Shown: in pieces, positions 1-5,900 of the stretch
How positions within the stretch are numbered: position 1 is the stretch's first letter
Layout: every line of letters begins with the position of its first letter
Assembly (NCBI GenBank): GCA_022848825.1
Contig: JAJISH010000418.1
Coordinates: 1-6,954 of the forward strand
DNA length: 6,954 nt
Direction: 5' to 3'
DNA from: Thermoplasmatota archaeon
GTDB lineage: Archaea > Thermoplasmatota > Thermoplasmata > RBG-16-68-12 > JAGMCJ01
Notes under the pieces: generated by a model
Database searches by the model: none
What the model saw: only the letters and a program-made list of their open reading frames with translations
What the model was told of the DNA's origin: nothing
Translations under genes and position numbers: made by a program

Positions 1-8
1 TGACATTT

Positions 9-13
9 AGGAG
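9..13 (+). promoter_or_regulatory. Shine-Dalgarno for the dehydratase-family gene
   Basis: AGGAG lies 8 bases before the ATG at 22. This supports that start and shows leadered, SD-dependent translation. Only 21 bases precede the gene in this window, so no promoter can be judged. The TGA at 1-3 could be the stop codon of an upstream gene of the same cluster, but its frame cannot be verified. Confidence 0.8.
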
Positions 14-21
14 ACATTATC

Positions 22-1386
22 ATGAAGTTGATTGGAAAGAGCAAGAAGGGTTCGGGTCCCGCTGAATCCGTCGAGAGCGCATCGGCCCAGAGGGCCAGGA
101 TCGAGACCCTTGTCGCGGGCCGCGGGGACGAAATCATACAGAGGACGAAGGAGAAGATATCCGCGGAGCTGGCGAAGCTCGCCCTGCTCAAGAACAGAGC
201 GAAAGCGATGGACTATTTCGATGAGATGGCGCAGATCGACGGCCCTCGGGCGAAGGAGATCGAGGAGTTCAAGGCAAAGGGCGGCAAGGTCGTCGGGACC
301 TTCTGCCATTTCGTCCCCCTGGAGATCATCGACGCCTCCGGCTGCCTCCCGCTCAGGTTGGGGTGCGGACACCATGCCCCCGTCGGCGTGGGTGAGAGCT
401 TCCTGGGCGACCCGAACCTTTGCCCGCTCGCGAAGTCGATGGCCGGATGCGCCATCGTAGATGACTTCCCGCTGTACAGCCAGTGCGACTACATCATAGC
501 CCCCTCGCCGTGCGACGCCAAGCTCAAGCTCGGAGAGGCCCTGAAGGAGATCGGGCCACTGCTGACGATGAACGTTCCCAGGGTGAAGGAGGGAGAGTCC
601 ATCCGAAAGCAGTGGATCGAGGAGATCAAGAACGTGAGGGACGCGCTGGAGAAGATCACAGGGAAGAAGATAGACAAGAAGAGCCTGAAGCGGTCCATCA
701 TCAAGTACCAGAAGGCGCACAAAGCGTGGAGGACGCTGCTGACCCAGAAACGGAAGGCCAACGTCATCTGGGGAAGGGACTTCCTCCTGGTCGGATGGGT
801 GAGCTTCATCGATGACATCGAGAGATGGACCCGCGAGGTGACGAAGCTCACGAAGGAGCTGAAGAGCATGGCATCCGCGGGCAAGCTCGTGGCAGGCAAG
901 TCCACCCCGAGGGTCATGCTGGCTGGGTCGCCGGTAGTATGGCCGAACTGGAAGCTCCCGAACCTGCTCGAGGAATCGGGTGCGATAATCGTGTCGGACG
1001 AGCTCTGCTCGGGAACGCGGACCTTCTACGATCCCGTCGTCACGGACGAGTGGACGGAGAGGGCCATGATAGTGGCGATAGCGGAGCGGTACCTCTACCC
1101 GTGCACGTGTCCCTGCTTCTCGCCCAACGTCGAGCGGGAGGACAGCGTCATGCGGGAGATAGAGGAGAGCCGGGCAGAGGGCGTAGTCTTCCACGTCCTG
1201 CAGGGGTGCCACCTGCACACGCTGGACGCGTCTCGCCTCTCCAGACCGCTCAAGGACAAGGGCATTCCCGTGCTCACGATCAGGAGCGAGTACCAGGACG
1301 GGGACATCGGCCAGATCAAGGTCAGGGTGGAGGCGTTCCTGGAGATGATCGAGGCGGGAGAGGATTCGCTGTTCGAGGACGTGTGA
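22..1386 (+). CDS. 2-hydroxyacyl-CoA dehydratase family protein, double-cubane cluster protein (DCCP)-like
   Basis: This 454-residue protein belongs to the HgdB/BcrC/BadD (2-hydroxyglutaryl-CoA dehydratase D-component) superfamily. Family members hold Fe-S clusters on cysteines and receive electrons from an ATP-driven activator. Visible family motifs, in order, are CHFVPLEIIDASG (from C95), CPLAKSMAG (C134), PSPCDAKLK (C164), DELCSGTR (C329), CTCPCFSPN (C361, C363, C365), LQGCH (C396) and GQIKVRVEAFLEMI near the end. From memory, the CxCF(S/T)PN, LQxCH and GQ.K.R.EAF signatures resemble the YjiM/DCCP branch more than the two-subunit dehydratases, and the length fits a DCCP. DCCPs carry an [8Fe-9S] double cubane and reduce small molecules such as acetylene. 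Cysteines C108, C115, C143, C155 and C361 look additional to the family pattern. The usual acidic ETD(Y) near the C-terminus reads RSEY here. No signal peptide or membrane segment is seen, so it is probably cytosolic. It starts at an ATG behind a good SD, and nifB begins two bases after its stop. The family is secure. The DCCP subtype and any substrate are inference. Confidence 0.85.
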   Translation: MKLIGKSKKGSGPAESVESASAQRARIETLVAGRGDEIIQRTKEKISAELAKLALLKNRAKAMDYFDEMAQIDGPRAKEIEEFKAKGGKVVGTFCHFVPLEIIDASGCLPLRLGCGHHAPVGVGESFLGDPNLCPLAKSMAGCAIVDDFPLYSQCDYIIAPSPCDAKLKLGEALKEIGPLLTMNVPRVKEGESIRKQWIEEIKNVRDALEKITGKKIDKKSLKRSIIKYQKAHKAWRTLLTQKRKANVIWGRDFLLVGWVSFIDDIERWTREVTKLTKELKSMASAGKLVAGKSTPRVMLAGSPVVWPNWKLPNLLEESGAIIVSDELCSGTRTFYDPVVTDEWTERAMIVAIAERYLYPCTCPCFSPNVEREDSVMREIEESRAEGVVFHVLQGCHLHTLDASRLSRPLKDKGIPVLTIRSEYQDGDIGQIKVRVEAFLEMIEAGEDSLFEDV

Positions 1387-1388
1387 AC

Positions 1389-2258
1389 ATGACAACAGGA
1401 TCGGTGGCTAATGAGCGGGACAGACACGCGGATTGGTTTCATCCTTGCTATTCCGAGGAGGCTCACAAGCAGTATGCGCGCATGCACCTGCCAGTGGCAC
1501 CGCGATGCAATGTCCAGTGCAGGTTCTGCAACAGGAAGTATGACTGCGTCAACGAGACGAGACCCGGCGTTACATCGACCATACTGAGCGCGGAACAGGC
1601 TCTCGTCCTTGTCGACAGAGTGATGGAGAGCGTGCCATCCCTGTCCGTCGTTGGGATTGCGGGCCCGGGCGACTCGATGGCGAACGAGGAGACTTACGAG
1701 ACGCTTCGCCGCGTCGGGGAGCGGCATCCGGACCTTGCCCTGTGCCTGGCGACCAATGGGCTGCTGTTGCCCGCGAAGGTCGAAGAACTCGTCGCTCTGG
1801 GAGTCAAGTACGTGACGGTGACCGTCAACGCCTTGGACCCCGAGGTCGGGAGCCAGATCTACTCTTGGATCCTCCACGAAGGCGAGACGCTGCGTGGTCG
1901 AGATGCATTCCAGACCCTCTCCTCCAGACAGTGGGAGGGCGTGCATGAGTGCGTCGAGCAAGGGATTGTCGTCAAGGTGAACTCGGTCCTGATCCCCGGG
2001 ATCAACGATACCGAGCTGCCCAGGATAGCTCAGAGGTCCGAGGATGTCGGCGTCGATGTGATGAACGTCATTCCATTCATCCCTGTCCACGGGAGCGAGT
2101 TCGAGAAGGGGACCGCGCCCACGAGACCGGAGGTCGAGCGGGTGCGTGAGGACTGCCACCAGTTCACGAGGCAGATCACCCACTGCGCGAGATGCAGAGC
2201 AGACGCGATAGGCTTTCTGGGATGCGATCAGTCAAGCGAGTTCTACAAAGATCTGTAG
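1389..2258 (+). CDS. nifB: NifB-type radical SAM protein (FeMo-cofactor precursor synthase), stand-alone form
   Basis: NifB fuses two [4Fe-4S] clusters and inserts a SAM-derived carbide and a sulfur to make NifB-co, the [8Fe-9S-C] core of nitrogenase cofactors. This 289-residue protein shows the radical-SAM CX3CX2C motif (C40, C44, C47) inside LPVAPRCNVQCRFCNRKYDC, followed by VNETRPGVTS. Other NifB hallmarks are HPC (18-20), GIAGPGDSMAN (89-99), ATNGL (121-125), VKVNSVLIPGIND (195-207) and CARCRADA (266-273). In NifB, the HPC region, the cysteine of YDC (C53) and the C-terminal CXXC (C266/C269) are associated with the two substrate clusters. The NifX-like C-terminal domain of bacterial NifB is absent, as in methanogen NifB. 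LGCD (277-280) replaces the usual LGED. The ATG at 1389 puts HPC about 18 residues in, as expected. A GAGG at 1375-1378 inside the preceding gene may serve as SD, so translation is probably coupled. No nitrogenase gene is present here, so its client is open. Confidence 0.92.
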   Translation: MTTGSVANERDRHADWFHPCYSEEAHKQYARMHLPVAPRCNVQCRFCNRKYDCVNETRPGVTSTILSAEQALVLVDRVMESVPSLSVVGIAGPGDSMANEETYETLRRVGERHPDLALCLATNGLLLPAKVEELVALGVKYVTVTVNALDPEVGSQIYSWILHEGETLRGRDAFQTLSSRQWEGVHECVEQGIVVKVNSVLIPGINDTELPRIAQRSEDVGVDVMNVIPFIPVHGSEFEKGTAPTRPEVERVREDCHQFTRQITHCARCRADAIGFLGCDQSSEFYKDL

Positions 2259-2273
2259 GTCGAGAGTGAGACA

Positions 2274-2798
2274 ATGAATCCCGCCCAAGATGCACAGGAA
2301 CCCATCCGGAACTTCGAGTGCAGTCTCGAAGATGGAGAGAGAGCCCGTTCCTGGCCGCACTTCCTGGCGGACAACACGCCCACGATAATCACATACACTA
2401 TCGGAGCCGTGATGCTGTACTACTTCCACGTCTTTGCCGCTCTGGCCTACGTGGTCTACTGCGTCGTGAGCACGGTCTTCATCTGGAAATACGTCTGCAC
2501 GTATTGCCATTACTTCGGCGGCGTGTGCCAGTGCGGATTCAGCGTTGCCGCGACCCGCCTGTTCAAGAAGGGGGACGAGAGCAAGATAGGAAACAGGAAG
2601 AAGCTCTTGGCCGCCCTCGTGATACCCTGCTGGATGGGCCCTCCCCTAACGGGCATCTACATGCTCGTCGTCGGCTTCTCTTGGACGCTCCTGTGGCTGT
2701 TCTTGGCTTTCGCGACAATGGCCTTTGCGATCACTCCCTATATCTCGTGGAAGATCGGATGCTGCGATATCTGGCGGTACTTCTCCCGGAGCAGATGA
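2274..2798 (+). CDS. Small multi-pass membrane protein with a cysteine cluster, unknown function
   Basis: I do not recognise a named family. The 174-residue product has a polar N-terminus (about 1-33) and then four likely membrane segments, roughly 36-51, 52-72, 111-131 and 135-157. Directly after the second segment is a cysteine cluster, CTYCHYFGGVCQCG, with C75, C78, C84 and C86 (CX2CX5CXC). It is followed by a basic stretch (RLFKKGDESKIGNRKK) that should face the cytoplasm. A Cys-Cys pair (C163, C164) lies in the C-terminal tail. Four clustered cysteines beside a membrane helix suggest an Fe-S or metal site, or a thiol pair, possibly for electron or metal transfer. This is inference. The start is 15 bases after the nifB stop, with only a weak purine-rich SD (GAGAGTGAG, 2262-2270), so it is probably cotranscribed and could feed electrons, iron or sulfur to the two preceding proteins. 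Confidence 0.75.
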   Translation: MNPAQDAQEPIRNFECSLEDGERARSWPHFLADNTPTIITYTIGAVMLYYFHVFAALAYVVYCVVSTVFIWKYVCTYCHYFGGVCQCGFSVAATRLFKKGDESKIGNRKKLLAALVIPCWMGPPLTGIYMLVVGFSWTLLWLFLAFATMAFAITPYISWKIGCCDIWRYFSRSR

Positions 2799-2812
2799 TA
2801 TCGCTCGATAAT

Positions 2813-2839
2813 GTGCCCCATGCCCATCAACATGGACAC
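2813..2839. repeat. Imperfect inverted repeat upstream of the TATA-like box
   Basis: CCATG (2818-2822) and CATGG (2831-2835) form a 5-bp stem around an 8-base loop. It can extend through a small internal loop to GTG (2813-2815) with CAC (2837-2839). It lies between the end of the three-gene cluster and the promoter of the next gene. It could be an operator or part of a weak transcript-end structure. No T-tract follows closely, so a terminator call is not justified, and chance is possible. Confidence 0.25.
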
Positions 2840-2840
2840 C

Positions 2841-2850
2841 TATTTATACA
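2841..2850 (+). promoter_or_regulatory. Archaeal TATA-like promoter box for the surface-protein gene
   Basis: TATTTATACA is a conspicuous A/T-rich block in an otherwise GC-rich region and resembles the archaeal TATA box (TTTAWATA-like). A start of transcription about 25 bases downstream would fall near 2868-2872, giving a leader of about 90 bases before the ATG at 2963. No convincing BRE is seen directly upstream. A 7-base direct repeat, ATGGACA, flanks the box at 2832-2838 and 2855-2861. The remaining intergenic sequence (2799-2962) shows no RNA gene or small coding region that I can support. Confidence 0.55.
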
Positions 2851-2948
2851 CGATATGGACATTGATGCCAGCATGTGGGCAAAGTCATCTGAAGTCCGTT
2901 CAGGATGGCCGTTGTTTCGAGCTACCGATGTTGTTTTCCACGCCCTCT

Positions 2949-2955
2949 AGGAGGT
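2949..2955 (+). promoter_or_regulatory. Strong Shine-Dalgarno for the surface-protein gene
   Basis: AGGAGGT is a near-perfect anti-SD complement, 7 bases before the ATG at 2963 and 10 before the second ATG at 2966. Both ATGs are in frame and would give the same mature protein after signal cleavage. Confidence 0.85.
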
Positions 2956-2962
2956 CTTACAC

Positions 2963-5900
2963 ATGATGCGGAAGATCCTCACTGTCGCAATCCTCGTCGC
3001 GCTTCTCCTCGGATTCCGGGGTCCTGAGTTCTCGGACGCGCAGGAGAACGACTCCGGAACCATGACGTTCGAGAGAACTCGCGGGGAAGATCGTCCAATT
3101 CCAACGGATACGCTGTTCCCCTGGCCGATGCACCTTCACAACGAGCTTCACACGTCCTTCACTTCATCACCGGCTCCAGAAGCGGGCGACATGCTCTGGA
3201 ACAACGCGACGGGCAACGATGCGTACGGTTCACCCACGGTCGCGGACGGTATGGTTTTCATTGGCGCTGGGACTGCGACGATGGACTACATGTTCGCCTT
3301 CTACCAGAACAACGGGACCCTTGCCTGGCAAACGCAGACGGATTCGCCCGTGAGTGGGGGAACCGGCGTGACCTCTTCCCCCGCGTACGCTAGCGGATAC
3401 TTGGTCTTCGGCGCAGACAGGATCTACTGCCTATACGCAAACAACGGAACGGTCAAGTGGAAGGTCGAGAATCCACCGTTCAACCAGAATTGGGGGGACG
3501 GAACACCAACAATCGCAGATGGAAAGGTCTTCATCGGCGGGAGCGACAGGAAGGTCTACAACATCGATCTTGAAACAGGCTCGGTCCTCTGGACGTTCCA
3601 AACGCAGGCAACGGGCTCGAGCAACTACGGTCTGTATGCGGCTCCGGCGGTGTACAATGGCTACGTCTATGTGGCCGCATGCGACGGATGGGTTTATCGA
3701 ATCCTGATAAATCAACCTGGCCCCACAGTCTCGGCGGCCAACTCCTTCAACACTGGTCGTCCAATGTACGGTTCTCCTGTAATCTTCGATGACAAAGTCT
3801 ACATAGGAAACGGCTACACGTCCCCCAGCACACTCAACAGCTTCTACGCCCTGAGTGCGACCGATCTCAGTCTGGTTTGGGAGTTCTTATCCGCCTCATC
3901 TACGAGCTTCATGTCCTCGGCCGCCATCGCGTACAACATGCTCTTCGTCGGATCGGTTGACGGCAACCTGTACGTGCTCGATCCGCAGGGCTCTGGGGGA
4001 ATCGGATCCGTGATATGGCAGTACAACATCGGATCAACGTGGTCATCTCCCGCGATCGCGGACGGTCAGGTCTTCATCGGCTCAAGGTCCAACCACCTGT
4101 ACGCCTTCAACGTCACTCAGCCTGGTCCCGTGAGCTACAAATGGAGGTACAACACATTCGGGAACGTGGACTCCTCCCCCGCAGTCGCAGACGGACTGGT
4201 CTTCGTGGGAACGTTCGGCGGCGGCGGGAGATTATACTGCTTCGGCCAACTGGGAGACCTCATACCTCCTCAGGCGACCTCATTCTCACCGACTGGAACG
4301 GGCGTGGACATCAACACTAACTTCGTGGTCGAGTGGAACGAGGCGATGGATTGGATATCGGTGGAGAACTCCTTCAGCTTCACGGACGGATTCGGGACGT
4401 GGGACGCGGCCGACGGGACCTTCTTCCACTTCCCGCCAACGAACACGTCGACCTTCGATCCTTCATTCAGTCTCGATTGGGGAACCACATACTGGATCAC
4501 CTTCAGCGGTCTGGCGACGGATGTTGCAGGAAACCCGCTCGACGGTAACGGCGACGGTACTGGCGGGGACGACCTCACGTGGTCCTTCACGACGGTCCCT
4601 GACAACCCACCGGTCCTCGCTCTCTGGGAGCCAGGAGGATCTGCGGGACAGGTCTTCGACGTGGGTGAGGTCATCATCATAGTCTGGTCCGCGAGCGACG
4701 ACAAGCCTTGGCCGAACGGCGATAATGTCGTGAATCTCAGCTACGGACCGACTCCCGCAGGCGGTACGACGATAGTCCAGTATGAAGCTGAAGACAGCAA
4801 CTTCAATTGGGACACGTCCGCGGTCGCCCCGGGAACCTACTACGTGGAAATCAATGTCTTCGACTCCATCGGCCAGGTCTCCACTACGAGCAGTGCCAAC
4901 AGCTTTGACATTGTCGCCTCGGACTCCCCACCGACGGTAAGTGCGTGGGAGCCAGGCGGGACCTCGGGACAATCCTATATCGTGGGCACGGGCGTGCAGG
5001 TCGAGTGGACAGCCACGGATGACAACGCCATGCCCGCCGACAACATCAACGTCACTTACGGCAGCGCAATGACGTGGAACGATATCGTGCGGGATACCGC
5101 GAACGACGGCGTCCACACGTGGGACACGACAGGCGTCCCGCCGGGGAACTACTACGTCAACGTCTCGGCTTACGATTCGGCCGGACAGACCTCATCGGAC
5201 CTGGGCAACTTCACATTCGGGATCACTCTGATCCCCAATCTCCCACCATCTATCAGCGTCCTCCAGCCTTCAGGAGGGGAGAGCTGGTCTGGCGGGTCGA
5301 GCGTCGACGTCGTCTGGGACATGACAGATGATCTGACGCCTGAAACCAACCTCGTCATCTACCTCAACTACTCTTACTCAAGTGGAGGAGGCCCAATCGC
5401 GGGACCTCTCTCGGGCCACACCTCCCCAGGCACGTACCCGTGGACTCTCCCACTCATTGATGCAGTGGACGTTGTTGTTGAAATCGACATCGTCGACGAA
5501 GGCGGTGCAGTCGGATCCGACACGAGCGCTCTGTTCGAGGTGGACTCCACGGCGCCCACGATAACGTGGACGAATCCGCGGAACGGAGAGAGCGGCGTTC
5601 CCAGGAGCACCAATGTCGAGGCCCAATGGAGCGAGGGTATGAACCAAAGTGCGACAGAACCCTCCTTCCAGCTCCTTGACAACTCTACCTGGCTGCCCGT
5701 TTCGGGAACGGTGACGTGGATAGGGGACTCGCTGATCTTCGATCCGGACTCCGACCTTGCGGGGGACAGCTGGTATACCGCCAACTTCACGACCCAGGCG
5801 AGGGACGACTCCGAGCCCGGCAACGCATTGACGTTCGATTACTCGTGGAGCTTCCGAACCGCTCCAGTACCCGACCTGCTAATGCCAGAGATAGCCGACG

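Noticed and set aside
825..1388. Upstream in-frame extension of nifB into the preceding gene
   Set aside because: The frame is open back to 825, but this part overlaps the conserved C-terminus of the dehydratase-family gene and encodes low-complexity Gly/Arg-rich sequence. NifB homology begins just after the ATG at 1389.
7..1395. Long open frame on the minus strand opposite the whole dehydratase-family gene
   Set aside because: Its translation is rich in Arg, Leu, Asp and Val with no recognisable motif. It mirrors the codon bias of the + strand gene, which has clear family motifs and an SD.
1095..2183. Long minus-strand frame opposite nifB
   Set aside because: It lies antisense to a gene with unmistakable NifB motifs, and its translation shows no recognisable domain.
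2799..2840. Transcription terminator after the three-gene cluster
   Set aside because: There is only a weak imperfect hairpin and no clear T-tract, so termination here cannot be supported.
2318..2950. Open frame on the + strand overlapping the membrane protein and the intergenic region
   Set aside because: It is frame-shifted against the membrane protein, which has coherent transmembrane helices and a cysteine cluster. Its product is an Arg/Leu-rich shadow that runs through the TATA-like box.
3215..4250. Annotation as a PQQ-dependent dehydrogenase
   Set aside because: The propeller repeats are of the general PQQ-like type, but I see no dehydrogenase-specific features such as a disulfide of adjacent cysteines. 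Cysteines are very sparse and the rest of the protein is Ig-like.
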